44,394 bases of DNA, from positions 1 to 44,394 of the IMG/VR virus record IMGVR_UViG_3300045999_013288. One strand, given 5' to 3'. The notes under the pieces are model-generated. The model saw only the letters and a program-made list of their open reading frames with translations, had not been told where the DNA came from and made no database searches. This document shows positions 9,601 through 17,286 of the stretch, piece by piece. The stretch comes from a virus. The stretch's first letter is position 1. Each line of letters opens with the position of its first letter. Both the position numbers and the translations under genes were made by a program.

Positions 9601-12529
9601 AGGTGAGAATGTTGTAAACCAAGATCAAATATTAGATATTTCATATTATCCCTCCGTACAGATCTCAAATACATTGTCTTACGAAGGTGAAGTTTCTTAT
9701 GCAACAGCGGCTCAAGGCACTGAAATTCTCTTACCAGTACCAAAGTATAAAGAAAATAATGATATTGTTAGAAGATATGTGAAAGTTACAAGGCTATCTC
9801 ATGAGACAATGTCTCCATTAATTTCTAAAAAAATAAGTTTACAAAAAATAACTGAAATAATACCTCAAAATTTCTCTTATCCATTTTCGGCAATGGTGGC
9901 AACGAAAATAGATTCAAGAGCGTTTTCTCAAATTCCAAATAGAACATTTGATTGTAAATTAAAAAAAGTTTTAGTTCCAAGTAATTATTTTACAGAAGAT
10001 CCTGAAACTGGAGAAGACGTTAGATATTTACAGAGTGCAAGGGGTAGAATTATATATGATAAAAATTGGGACGGATCTTTTAAATTGTCTTGGACAAATA
10101 ATCCAGCGTGGATTATTATGGACCTTTTGATAAATAAAAGATATGGTTTAGGAAATCATATTGAATCTAGCCAAATTGACATTTGGGAATTATATAAAAT
10201 TTCAAGATGGTGCGATGGTGTTGATGAAGATGGTCGATATTGGGGAGTTCCCGACTCTTACGGCGGACATGAACCCAGGCATGCTTTTAATGCAATAATC
10301 GAAGAAAAATTTAATATATTTGAAATAATAAATCAAATTGCTTCTGTTTTTAGAGGAAGTGTCTATTATATGAATTCTTTGATTACATTTGATGACGATA
10401 GGCCAAAGCTTCCCGCTGGAGAATTTACAAATTCTGATGTAAAAGATGGTATATTTAATTATACTAATTTAAGAAAAGATGAAGAGTATACAGCGTTAGA
10501 TATAGCGTTCATTGATGAAAAAAATAATTATAAACCATCAATTGAATACGTAGAAGATCAAGATTCAATTAGAAAGCGAGGAATTTTAAAAAGACAAATT
10601 AATGCTTTCGGAATAACTTCAAGAGGTCAAGCTAGAAGATTCGCCAAACATATTTTATATCACACCGCAAAAGAAAAATTAAATGTGTCTTTTACGACTG
10701 ATATAAAGGCTTTAATGTTTAGACCTGGAGATATTATTCAAATACACGATGAATTGTTTACGACTTATAAAAATTTTGGAAAAGTTTTAAAAATTGAAGA
10801 TATTGACGAAACAAAATTTAAAGTAGTCATTGATCAAGCTCTCGATTCTGGTATCTATTTACATAATGAAATTAGTTTACATGTCCCAATTTCAAAACCT
10901 TCTAGACCTGATTTGGAAGCATTAGTTTCTTTTGCCCCCCCAAAAATAAATGTCACTCAAACTTCTTTATTTAAAAATTTTATTTATTCGTATCTAACTG
11001 GCTTGTATAATATAGCTCCTGATTCTTCTTCTTACGTGACAAGAGATTATACAAGAAAAATTGATAATTGGTACAATGTTCCAGTGAATCAAAGACCACC
11101 AATTCAATATTCAACTGTAAATGGAACGGAAGAGTATGCAACAGGAATGTTGGATTTAAATACATTAAAATCTATTATAAATGCAAATGAAAATGGAATT
11201 TTTTCAAATGCAATTGGAGTTGAAGAAATAGGATTAGGAGCTTACATTGATATAAAACCATTTTCCTTGTATAAAGACGATATAGAAAAAGAATATATAT
11301 CCTATACTGGAAGGATAAAAATTTTACATAAAAAAAATTATAGAAGATATTATTTAAAGCCAGCTAATTACATAATAGATACCAGTAGCGGTTCACACTG
11401 GGGCGAAAGTCTTACATTTAAATATTTAAATGTAAAATTAATTTACAATCAAGAGCAATCAAATATTACTACGCCTTTTGGTGCTTGGAGCTTTATTTTT
11501 GAAACTCCAAAAATTAAATCATATCTTGTTTTTGACACCCAAAATCAAGTTAAAAATATTTTTACACATCCATATTTTCATACCTTTTTTGATAACGGAA
11601 TGTCTATAGAAACAAAATCACAAGAAGATGGAACTGTTTCTGTAAAGACAAAAGAATTTAAAATTCCTCCAAGTGATATTTCTCGATATGGAACTGCAAA
11701 ATTTGAATATTCTAGTGATGCATATTGGACTTCAAATATTTCTTATCAAAGTATTTTAGAAAGCGAAAGGCCAACCGTTGAAACTTTTACAATTAATACT
11801 TATCAAACTGGCTTTTACAATATAGAAGTCTATAATAAAAACGGACAATCGAATTATAACGAAGTTGCAACAAAATATTCTGAATTAATTTTAAATAAAA
11901 CTGGAGCTAATGGAAAAATTAAAGAATCGGTTATTTTTAATTTAAATAACTTAAAGACAGCTTCGAGCTATTCTTTGAATTTAATTGGAAAAGAAAAATC
12001 ATTTTTTAAAATAAATTCAATTAATGAAAATTACATAAACGAATATAATATATTGGCAACTCAATATTCTGAAGATAAATATCAAGAAATTGAGCAATTT
12101 CAAATACCTAGAGAAAAAGTCGAAACAACATTTAATGCTCTTTATTATTATGATCGTTCTACGAGAACAATTGATTTAGAAAAATCTTTAAATTCCCCTA
12201 TTATAAATAATATTTATAAATATATATCACAAGATAATAGAATAGGTTTAATTATTGATTGGGAAATGTCTCACGATTTAATTGAGACGGTCACATATAA
12301 AATATATATACAGACCCCATCAAAGCAAACAGCAAATATAGAGTTGACTGCAAATTATTCAAATTACAATCCAACTTTGGGCATGTTTAGATATACATGG
12401 AATGGAAATTCATTATTAAATAATGAATTCGGAACATATACAGTGCATATTATGGCATCTATTAAAGATGGAGATTTAAATAAATTTTCAAATAAAAATT
12501 CTAAATCTGTTACAATTTTAGATTATTAA
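3686..12529 (+). CDS. giant host specificity / central tail tip protein J
   Basis: At 2947 residues this is about 2.6 times the length of lambda gpJ (1132). The N-terminal gpJ motif is at residues about 45-95 (SYAEMIDLISDGPIEGLV and YLNDVAV). The main gpJ core appears only after residue about 2050: VPSNYF, then DGSFKLSWTNNPAWIIMDLL, KRYGLG, WCDG, EPRHAFNA, TFDDDRP, KRQINAFGITSRGQARR and FRPGDIIQIHDEL, ending near residue 2360. In lambda these two parts are nearly adjacent. The roughly 1900 residues between them are rich in Asn, Ser, Tyr and Phe and have no fold I recognise. The last 550 residues are a beta-rich receptor-type tail. The ATG overlaps the preceding stop. It should form the trimeric hub and tip fibre that contacts the host receptor. 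Confidence 0.85.
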   Translation: MKHFLEKRNLTIFGAGGSAKASPPPVITLYPAVLTPPVVGDANQLSSFSYAEMIDLISDGPIEGLVNKNGNKVYDENIFEGIYLNDVAVKETSRSSSYPIDISVIKYFLKDLWKDSLDSIVSLPTDGSKNIQKNVTWVDILTQTNESSIMFDKGFSITSYHPDESIYQLINQTNQNFDLISKFQRTFDSAPISNERPFLTVIDIPKMIVPIDVNLFDFTEGGANAPYPLFLSIKNLSEHVYFSIGLNSFDSFNYFEMPRSFIYNSQVTPNGKKTFLKNPLSVDRTAQNVFARYEFLNLKIFLWSIYSEDFGIKKIGNVLDQYFKNIYVNQNNASLFNYNLVNSEFRNGSQDQLQFNNFKNIEIDVNYGKELIGPFKVLNTSPDLTDAKYGFGVTRLKNLCCAESQQILSAAELKAETSDDIRYVKSWPVEYDKAGNPAIISGIKFNYAVFDKNTASRVQQDAVPVTHYVTNQNVEDIYISLNVSALSDTNHIDLVSPDSIGLKGGQTSAPYQGALTYGELTNACSFISNSVQTGYLIVVGNDFNNGYVIGGGKCFKENFIFCDLENITRKGDIYNKIMLSELNSLYDIQNKLSPQYDLTPASPLLDYIVPNEYEEIATTSFQIKDYLQVDALSVKLKNLKEDNSLYYEFGLASRDSLMPQNDKNSTSNNISYMSSFSTFAKNFYNQLTVSFTANTSFSETTTSPIFNIGQVTDIKNRNTSPTSIINKGQNKIFIVGYNYYTLSKKDLTNRNLITTDVSSFIPWRKIFSGVIYSEFTKFWSLESLQADNVQTNSLLGAASLYPNINKYLVSVVQAKQPIKKVRTINGVPGFYYSISLPSRNIYALGFYKAYLDSREDIWEIDPVDNKKYFKLSFLENLIEDYVLKIGGEITNISADGAEIVSFSISNAFKNIITPFENGKLLSGSSIYSIKLSNLSFLNEATLSSLKIKNNFNYTIYNISSVYLLYQNQDGLSRDTVDLTYDGIFTYSLYSNQGLGTTAALNKNYNLGGNKLYIEGGDKASGGKTGPIKFITQNITAGTRLPSVVSIEVETGYEKDEKNSFLESVFKYRFDIFGISSDQTILDIGRKSYNFIKSQKVPLISGGIASNLRKITVRKKIYFYKLASVDENVLLEEMYFISDKKDTIVDFNLNKIDTFTFPSQNGAFLANEQAYQFFTESSAISTVGQSVGIRHENSKYNFYYFLCYKEALEGFAQSIDSSEFGSCIKINELNLNSAANILKKYNLLKDFEIPTVTTVKSKSLKSSNATGVDCFRIEKSFNSSSRTYTQVDVYTFEFDCVEVFDPIDTSSIEAYSSNVYFAVYFEYSKYGFSELPYIMKKTNDPVYSTQLFINDYPFPSTSTSPYKNTKYVLRISIRRLMPDTEEELLRQSYGTRDIFTNNYSTRNTYYISKFMSVDSEYPTDWNNDTGNIFTNFNGLSFSNEGTIAPPFFKSGTEVESPSSNLISYTFKETFDLKSKRAEILNWLNSFRFTKDNKIVNVDALIDTITKYNFPTWFEGGDPNLKYSLSTFYREFPLGKKLASQILSTRAFSVPLSPIAEIPSSSEVAQQQTTKVNLNIAYWTLLAKEKNRLSIILPSFDADSFYENLTNKKTIEYVELTQFLEDFDNKYELIINSESLQAFYSKSISYTRNNRGSGLMLYGQNKGKANFDNSRGGGNEDKIFPEGGFLKLDPLDVIDAERNQQILYSFYEHIFKENFEGNSKSVDGAKIKIITIDYDKSLSIPQQVANALKDINIFGDDALPADITSNNNEPKFTKTWTVKYDSKTAPYTEADQILVFKGEPPSFVTEDDIARAQEFAKKVIMISPSSGGQGQNSATSIFDMKPTSYAYGKYYYDVYQLSNGDLLTFEGVVFTKNSPAWNMFFQQGQYGGQYGNNVYRVIAAPENIDISSSQVESSNVFLTNLLKRLEDTGESFISYEQFVSMPRINNQVIQHLRLLAQQGGKNYYFSTIKSIESGGENVVNQDQILDISYYPSVQISNTLSYEGEVSYATAAQGTEILLPVPKYKENNDIVRRYVKVTRLSHETMSPLISKKISLQKITEIIPQNFSYPFSAMVATKIDSRAFSQIPNRTFDCKLKKVLVPSNYFTEDPETGEDVRYLQSARGRIIYDKNWDGSFKLSWTNNPAWIIMDLLINKRYGLGNHIESSQIDIWELYKISRWCDGVDEDGRYWGVPDSYGGHEPRHAFNAIIEEKFNIFEIINQIASVFRGSVYYMNSLITFDDDRPKLPAGEFTNSDVKDGIFNYTNLRKDEEYTALDIAFIDEKNNYKPSIEYVEDQDSIRKRGILKRQINAFGITSRGQARRFAKHILYHTAKEKLNVSFTTDIKALMFRPGDIIQIHDELFTTYKNFGKVLKIEDIDETKFKVVIDQALDSGIYLHNEISLHVPISKPSRPDLEALVSFAPPKINVTQTSLFKNFIYSYLTGLYNIAPDSSSYVTRDYTRKIDNWYNVPVNQRPPIQYSTVNGTEEYATGMLDLNTLKSIINANENGIFSNAIGVEEIGLGAYIDIKPFSLYKDDIEKEYISYTGRIKILHKKNYRRYYLKPANYIIDTSSGSHWGESLTFKYLNVKLIYNQEQSNITTPFGAWSFIFETPKIKSYLVFDTQNQVKNIFTHPYFHTFFDNGMSIETKSQEDGTVSVKTKEFKIPPSDISRYGTAKFEYSSDAYWTSNISYQSILESERPTVETFTINTYQTGFYNIEVYNKNGQSNYNEVATKYSELILNKTGANGKIKESVIFNLNNLKTASSYSLNLIGKEKSFFKINSINENYINEYNILATQYSEDKYQEIEQFQIPREKVETTFNALYYYDRSTRTIDLEKSLNSPIINNIYKYISQDNRIGLIIDWEMSHDLIETVTYKIYIQTPSKQTANIELTANYSNYNPTLGMFRYTWNGNSLLNNEFGTYTVHIMASIKDGDLNKFSNKNSKSVTILDY

Positions 12530-12996
12530 ATTTTTTTAATGTAAGTCTCACTATCTTTTTGGAAGCCTAGTAATTTATATACTTTTTTCACTTTGTCTGA
12601 GGTTGGATGGTTTTCAATCACATTCATGCATAAATATTCACAACCTTTGCTTTTTGCAAAATCAAAAGCAGTTTTGTACATTTTCATTCCTGCGTTAGAA
12701 TTTTTTGAAAGCCAAAGGTATTCTTCCATTGCTTTTTTATTAAATTTTTCAGACTTTCTTATGATCCCAACAAATACTCCGTCCCATTTTTCTCCGTTAA
12801 AATGAGCCCAAACGTGGGCGTTCCAAGCTAATAAACTTTCATGAGAAAAACTAGAGAGCATTAATTGAGAGTCATGCTTTAAACCTAAAGCGTGAGTAAA
12901 ATTTTCATTATCTTCCTTGTAAAGTTCTTCCAAATCTTTTGTTACAGAATTGAGTTCTTCTACTTTTAGAATCTTTTTTATATAAGATTTAGACAT
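12526..12996 (-). CDS. GNAT-like acetyltransferase (tentative)
   Basis: A 156-residue protein convergent with gpJ, with the two stop codons overlapping. The C-terminal half reads like an N-acetyltransferase fold: YKTAFDFAKSKGCEYLCMNV, then KVKKVYKLLGFQKDSETY, the 'aN..A...Y.k.GF....' ending common in GNAT proteins. The acetyl-CoA loop (Q/RxxGxG/A) is not well kept; the nearest match is the stretch around NSNAGMKMY. It could therefore be a degenerate member. Substrate unknown. The gene follows the putative annealing protein by 3 bases on the same strand, so the two are probably co-transcribed. Confidence 0.45.
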   Translation of the reverse strand: MSKSYIKKILKVEELNSVTKDLEELYKEDNENFTHALGLKHDSQLMLSSFSHESLLAWNAHVWAHFNGEKWDGVFVGIIRKSEKFNKKAMEEYLWLSKNSNAGMKMYKTAFDFAKSKGCEYLCMNVIENHPTSDKVKKVYKLLGFQKDSETYIKKI

Positions 12997-12999
12997 ACT

Positions 13000-13725
13000 C
13001 TATTTAATGAGGGAAATTAATTTTCTGCATTCTTTAGCTGGAATATCTTTAAAGCACGACCAAGATTTGGCCTCTTCGTTTTTATAAATTTCATCTGTCC
13101 AAAATTTTCTAAGAAGATTTTTAAATTCATCAAAGTCTTCGCATTTTGCTTTTTCTTTTGCAATTTTCTTTAAAATTCCATGTGGAGTAATATCCGATAC
13201 AGTCTGTTCTAAATTTTCATATTGAAATGTTTTATTTTTTGACTTGTCAATTTCTTCGTCTCCAACAATATGAATATTTAAAAAATTACGAACGCAGCGC
13301 ACGAATGCTCGATTAGCCGCAATAGTTTCAAGAAATTTAGCGCAAAAATCATTTGTATTTGCAAGCGTAGCATTAGCTACGTCTTCAAAAGAACAGGGAT
13401 CTTCAAGAATTCCCATTGAAGACTTGCTTTCCATCAATGCTTTCCAAGAAATTTTACATTTAACAACTACATAATCTTTCTCGCATTTAATTACATCATA
13501 ACTTACCTGATTGTATCCTCTTAATTTTGCAAGTTCTTTAATTCCGCCAAGCTTAATTAGTAGTTGATTATCTGCTAAACCTTCAATTGATTCGGGCACT
13601 GGTTTATTTCTCGCTTCAAACCAATCCTTGTTCGGATACAGGTGCTCCGCTTTGATCATTGCTCTCCAATTGATCGTCCCGTCCTCGTTCAATTTGAATT
13701 TGTTCTTCTGGTCTTGATTGCTCAT
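13000..13725 (-). CDS. putative single-strand annealing protein (Rad52/Erf-like), tentative
   Basis: A 241-residue protein with a conserved-looking N-terminus (EDGTINWRAMIKAEHLYPN) and a central block FLETIAANRAFVRCVRNFLNI. The latter resembles the Ala/Arg-rich helix of Rad52, Erf and RecT-type annealing proteins (pattern AEt.A..RAl...lgi). Those proteins pair complementary single strands during phage recombination. The match is by eye to a short motif, so I hold it loosely; a conserved phage protein of unknown role is the alternative. Its start lies 110 bases inside the upstream glycosyltransferase frame. I keep ATG 13725 because residues 1-45 look like the ordered start of this protein while the overlapping tail of the neighbour is low in complexity. 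Confidence 0.35.
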   Translation of the reverse strand: MSNQDQKNKFKLNEDGTINWRAMIKAEHLYPNKDWFEARNKPVPESIEGLADNQLLIKLGGIKELAKLRGYNQVSYDVIKCEKDYVVVKCKISWKALMESKSSMGILEDPCSFEDVANATLANTNDFCAKFLETIAANRAFVRCVRNFLNIHIVGDEEIDKSKNKTFQYENLEQTVSDITPHGILKKIAKEKAKCEDFDEFKNLLRKFWTDEIYKNEEAKSWSCFKDIPAKECRKLISLIK

Positions 13726-14866
13726 ATAGATAAAAATGCTCTACGTCTTTCCAAAACGAATCGTCATCATAGATTGTATCATTATCTTTGTCAAGCGTTA
13801 CATTCAGTTTTAAGTGAGCTTCGCTGCCAAAAAGTTTACCATTTGAAATTAAAATTTTATTTGTCAAGAATTTTGAGTTTATTTTTTCAATTTTTTGCAT
13901 TTTTTCTTCTATATCGTCGTATTCAATTTTAAAATCAAAATATTTATTTCTTATTTTTGATAAATTTTCTTTATCTTTTGAGCATAAAACAAAATTAATT
14001 TTTAATTTTTTAATTTGTTCTAAATATTCAATTTCTATTTCTTCTTCTTCAAGTTTGAAGAAGACTTGGTCTATATTTTTTTGAAACTGACCCAATAAGG
14101 GGATTGGAATTTTTTTATTTGTTATTATTCTGCTTTTATAATGATGACACCAATAAGCAATTTTTTGATCATCAAAATGCAAGTCTGCCCTTATGTAAAT
14201 TAAATTATCTTTATGGTCTTGAAGAGCAGCCATAAAATTTGGAACAACTTCAACAATTGGAAGGTGATAATGACTTCCTATTTTTAGTGTTTTAAAAATG
14301 ACTTGTGTATTTAAATTTAATAATTTTAAAACTGAATTTGCAATATCTTCTGGTTTAATTGTTCTTATGGTTTTGGGATTTTCTTGATATGAAAAAGATG
14401 GTTTATTTTCTCCTTTTTCTGATTCCAGAAGAATAATCTTTTCTGGGGAAGACCAATATGGATATGCGTTAGAGGGGTAAATATGAGAGTATAAAGCAAC
14501 AATTGGAATGTCATACATGCTGGCAATATGTATGGGCAAACTATCAATTCCTATATGTAGACTAGAATTTTTTAATAAATAAGCAGATTGTTTATAGCTC
14601 AAATTTAAAAATCTTGCATCAGCGCTTTCTAGTATTGGATCTTGATGACCTCCAACTTGAAATATTTTATATCCGTGTTGATGCAAAATTGGTTTGAGTA
14701 ATTTAATTACCTGTGGAAAATATTCATAAGTTTTTGATGGAATTTTATTGTCGGCATGTATCGTTATGTATTTTTGATCTAAAACGGGATAAAAATGATC
14801 AACAATAATTGGCTTGCCAATTTTTACTCCCAATGATTTTGCATATTCTTCTATAAGGTGTCCCAT
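13616..14866 (-). CDS. GT9 glycosyltransferase, C-terminal half plus extra domain (split gene, part 2)
   Basis: 416 residues. Residues 1-190 are the second Rossmann half of a family 9 glycosyltransferase (ADP-heptose:LPS heptosyltransferase type): KYITIHADNKIPSKTYEYFP, then FQVGG and SSLHIGIDSLPIHIASMYDI with IPIVALYS. The first half of this domain is at the end of the next gene upstream, which stops one base before this ATG (TAAtATG). Sequence flow is continuous across the break (..LQFSLK | MGHLIEEYAKSLGV..), so the two frames are one ancestral GT4-GT9 protein. Residues 190-375 form another domain I do not recognise. The last 37 residues are Gln/Glu/Arg-rich, overlap the next gene out of frame, and may be an overrun. 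Confidence 0.72.
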   Translation of the reverse strand: MGHLIEEYAKSLGVKIGKPIIVDHFYPVLDQKYITIHADNKIPSKTYEYFPQVIKLLKPILHQHGYKIFQVGGHQDPILESADARFLNLSYKQSAYLLKNSSLHIGIDSLPIHIASMYDIPIVALYSHIYPSNAYPYWSSPEKIILLESEKGENKPSFSYQENPKTIRTIKPEDIANSVLKLLNLNTQVIFKTLKIGSHYHLPIVEVVPNFMAALQDHKDNLIYIRADLHFDDQKIAYWCHHYKSRIITNKKIPIPLLGQFQKNIDQVFFKLEEEEIEIEYLEQIKKLKINFVLCSKDKENLSKIRNKYFDFKIEYDDIEEKMQKIEKINSKFLTNKILISNGKLFGSEAHLKLNVTLDKDNDTIYDDDSFWKDVEHFYLYEQSRPEEQIQIERGRDDQLESNDQSGAPVSEQGLV

Positions 14867-14867
14867 A

Positions 14868-16772
14868 TTATTTTAATGAAAATTGAAGTTTATCTTTTCC
14901 GTTATGTTGGTAACCAAAAACCTTTTGAGTTGTTATGTGTGGTAAAAAAGCTAATTCAAAAAATCCCTTGTGAGATCCTCTTCCCTCCAAAAATAAAAGA
15001 TCATCGCACATTGGTGCGTATTGCACACATTTATGTACCGCTGGATTGTCACGAATTAAATCAAAAAATCTTGGATCTGTAAAAACATACAAATTATATT
15101 CGTTATATAATTCTTTTAAATTACCCAATAAAGCGTTTACTAAAAGTACGTCTCCACCTGATTGAGGAATCACTACAGCCATTCTCTTTCCAGCGTCATC
15201 TTTATCTAGAAGTTCCTCAAAGTCAATTGATTTTGGTTTGTTTAATTTTTGTTTGGCTTGCTGAATTAAATGATTAAAAATTTGTTCTTTTGAAACTCCA
15301 AATTTTAATTGATTGCAATATTCAATGCAGGATGCGTGATTTTTGTCGATATCTTCATTCAGTATATTTTTAAAAATATCAATTATGAATTCCTCATTGT
15401 CTTCAATCTGTGGAATTTTGTAATCAGCATTTGCTTGCTTTTCTTCAAATGAAATATTTGAATAATTTATTTCTGGCATTTCATCAAAAATTTTTTCAAG
15501 CTTTTTGCCTATTACTTCAATTGAAAAATTATCAATTACCCATTGCCTCGCAATCTTTCCAATTCTTTCTCTCTTATCTGGATGAGTGAAATAAACGTCG
15601 CTTATTTTTTTGCAAATGGATTCTGGCAAAGTGGAAGCTTTAATGAATTGAGTGCCTGGTTCTCTATATTCGGCCCATTCTAATGGCACGCCCCCGCTTT
15701 TCGTAGTACAAGAATCTTCGCCACAAGAATAATTTGTAACCAATGTAATTAATTCAGTTAACTTTGCTTCTTGAATTGGAATTTCCTGACCTCCACTTGT
15801 AAATGGATGACAATATACATCCATTAGATTATAAATTTCGTTTAATTGTTTGTCTGAAACCCCAGCAGTTACATTTGTTGTAACTTGACTATTTTGAGTT
15901 CCACAAAATTTGCAAGGAATATGTTGTCTTGTAAATGGCTTAACTTCATATTCTGAGCAAGCGTGACAAAAATAAGTAGTATAAACTAATTCATTTGGAA
16001 TTCCTTTTTCTCTTAAAAGCCTTGGAATGTCCCAGCCTTCTGACCAATGCGTATGTAATAATAATTTTGCATTTGCTTGTGGACTTTGTTGTCTAAATAA
16101 ATTAAATCCATCTAATAGGTTTGGAACAGATTTTCTTAATTGATTTCTAAAAACAAATCCAATAACAAAAGAATCTGATAAATTAAACTTGTTTCTTAAT
16201 TCTTGTTTTTTTTGTGCAGTTAATTTAAAGAAATTATTAGTGTCTAAACTTCCCCTTAAGGTTTGAACGTGATCGTAACCAAGTTCTTTCATTGCCCTTT
16301 CTGCAAAAGAAGCCCATACATAATAATTTCTAATTTTAGGGGCAGCATTAATTGCCTCTGGTAAAATTGGAAGACTGTCAAGAGTCGTCCAAATCATGCA
16401 ATTAATCTTATCCCACCAAGGCTTATCCCAATATCCTAAAAATCCCCAAATATCTTCCGTTCCAACATAAATGTCTGGCTTTTCAAGGTTAATTAATTCA
16501 TCGATCATTCCTGCTCCATAACCAAGAGACCTCTCAACATTTGGATCTTGAGCTTTTAATCTTTCGACTTTTTCTGGAGGTGGAAATGTGCCATAGCTCT
16601 TCCAAGGTTGCCTTTTTGTTTCTTCTGAAGAAAATTGAATGCCATTTGCAGCCTCTACAATTTCATATTTTTCAGTTTCAAATAAATATCTAAGAATGTT
16701 TTTTGTATTTTTTCCAAAACCAGTAAAGGCTCTTGAATAATTTGAATGAAATAAAATTTTCTTTTTTTTCAT
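14868..16772 (-). CDS. GT4 glycosyltransferase with zinc-ribbon insert, fused to GT9 N-terminal half (split gene, part 1)
   Basis: 634 residues. Residues about 1-420 are a GT-B, family 4 type enzyme: MKKKKILFHSNYSRAFTGFG (start and glycine loop), then FVIGFVFRNQLRKSVPNLL (acceptor/donor hinge), LLLHTHWSEG and HPFTSGGQEIPIQEAKLTEL (the E-x7-E-like donor site). Near residues 266-291 FCHAC and CKFCG form a Cys4 zinc-ribbon insert. Residues about 530-634 (KRMAVVIPQSGGDVLLVNAL, then YNLYVFTDPRF) are the first half of a GT9 domain that ends abruptly at the stop. The remainder is in the next gene. It probably adds sugars to a surface glycan or virion protein; substrate unknown. Confidence 0.75.
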   Translation of the reverse strand: MKKKKILFHSNYSRAFTGFGKNTKNILRYLFETEKYEIVEAANGIQFSSEETKRQPWKSYGTFPPPEKVERLKAQDPNVERSLGYGAGMIDELINLEKPDIYVGTEDIWGFLGYWDKPWWDKINCMIWTTLDSLPILPEAINAAPKIRNYYVWASFAERAMKELGYDHVQTLRGSLDTNNFFKLTAQKKQELRNKFNLSDSFVIGFVFRNQLRKSVPNLLDGFNLFRQQSPQANAKLLLHTHWSEGWDIPRLLREKGIPNELVYTTYFCHACSEYEVKPFTRQHIPCKFCGTQNSQVTTNVTAGVSDKQLNEIYNLMDVYCHPFTSGGQEIPIQEAKLTELITLVTNYSCGEDSCTTKSGGVPLEWAEYREPGTQFIKASTLPESICKKISDVYFTHPDKRERIGKIARQWVIDNFSIEVIGKKLEKIFDEMPEINYSNISFEEKQANADYKIPQIEDNEEFIIDIFKNILNEDIDKNHASCIEYCNQLKFGVSKEQIFNHLIQQAKQKLNKPKSIDFEELLDKDDAGKRMAVVIPQSGGDVLLVNALLGNLKELYNEYNLYVFTDPRFFDLIRDNPAVHKCVQYAPMCDDLLFLEGRGSHKGFFELAFLPHITTQKVFGYQHNGKDKLQFSLK

Positions 16773-16773
16773 T

Positions 16774-17235
16774 TTAGTTTGTTGTCTTTTCTGCTGAAAA
16801 AATTTGAAACAAGCAAAATCTAATAAACTCAGCTAAAGCTTCAGCCTCTGCAAGCTCAATTCCAATTCCAAATTTTTGATTTCCATTTCTAGAAATGGAA
16901 AAAGAAAAAGCGTCAGTTCCATCTTTCTTTTGATACGGTTTAAAAGAAATTTGCGTTTTGTTTTCTTCAAAAGAATGAAAAGCTGAAAATTCTGTATAAA
17001 CTCTAATTGCTCTTAATAATCCACCGAGTTCATTTACATTTAATTTTACATTTGCGGTTTTTTCTGGATTTTTAGCATTTTCAGAAAAAGAGCCCGTTTT
17101 TGTATTTTCATTCCAAGACCCCTGCTGAATAGCACTGACATATACCGTTTTTTCGCCATTTTTATTTTGACCTAATTTAAACTGAAAAGCGCATCCAGTC
17201 ACTTTTGAATTAGGTTTATATAGACTAAAATTCAT
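16774..17235 (-). CDS. hypothetical conserved phage protein (153 aa)
   Basis: I do not recognise a named family. Visible features: start MNFSLYKPNSKVTGCAFQFK, a Trp-turn motif QQGSWNENTKTGSF, then FSAFHSFEENKTQISFKPY and a C-terminal amphipathic helix (IELAEAEALAEFIRFCLFQI). The alternation of short beta strands with one long closing helix resembles whirly/PC4-like single-strand nucleic-acid binders, but that is only a shape argument. It is the first gene of the leftward unit leading into the GT4/GT9 genes, with a TATAAT element 5 bases before the ATG. Confidence 0.55.
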   Translation of the reverse strand: MNFSLYKPNSKVTGCAFQFKLGQNKNGEKTVYVSAIQQGSWNENTKTGSFSENAKNPEKTANVKLNVNELGGLLRAIRVYTEFSAFHSFEENKTQISFKPYQKKDGTDAFSFSISRNGNQKFGIGIELAEAEALAEFIRFCLFQIFSAEKTTN

Positions 17236-17240
17236 ACTAG

Positions 17241-17246
17241 ATTATA
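17241..17246 (-). promoter_or_regulatory. -10 element TATAAT, 5 bases before ATG
   Basis: A perfect TATAAT read leftward lies 5 bases before the ATG at 17235. Transcription from it would start at or next to the start codon, giving a leaderless mRNA. No good -35 hexamer is visible at 16-18 bases. Confidence 0.45.
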
Positions 17247-17263
17247 ATAAAATATCAGTGTCT

Positions 17264-17278
17264 TTCTAAAAGTGTAAG
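17264..17278 (+). promoter_or_regulatory. AGTGTAA-class -10 element for the 17287-19037 unit
   Basis: AAAAGTGTAAG, with TGTAAG at 17273-17278, sits 8 bases before the ATG at 17287. Core and spacing repeat those before 24538, 27273, 35074 and 43480. It is the only promoter candidate I see for the four small plus-strand genes. Confidence 0.5.
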
Positions 17279-17286
17279 AAATAAAT

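Noticed and set aside
14860-14875. Programmed ribosomal frameshift at the GT4/GT9 junction
   Set aside because: The frame change is +1 at AAA-TAA without a classic slippery heptamer or visible stimulatory structure; stop-restart or an indel explains it more simply.
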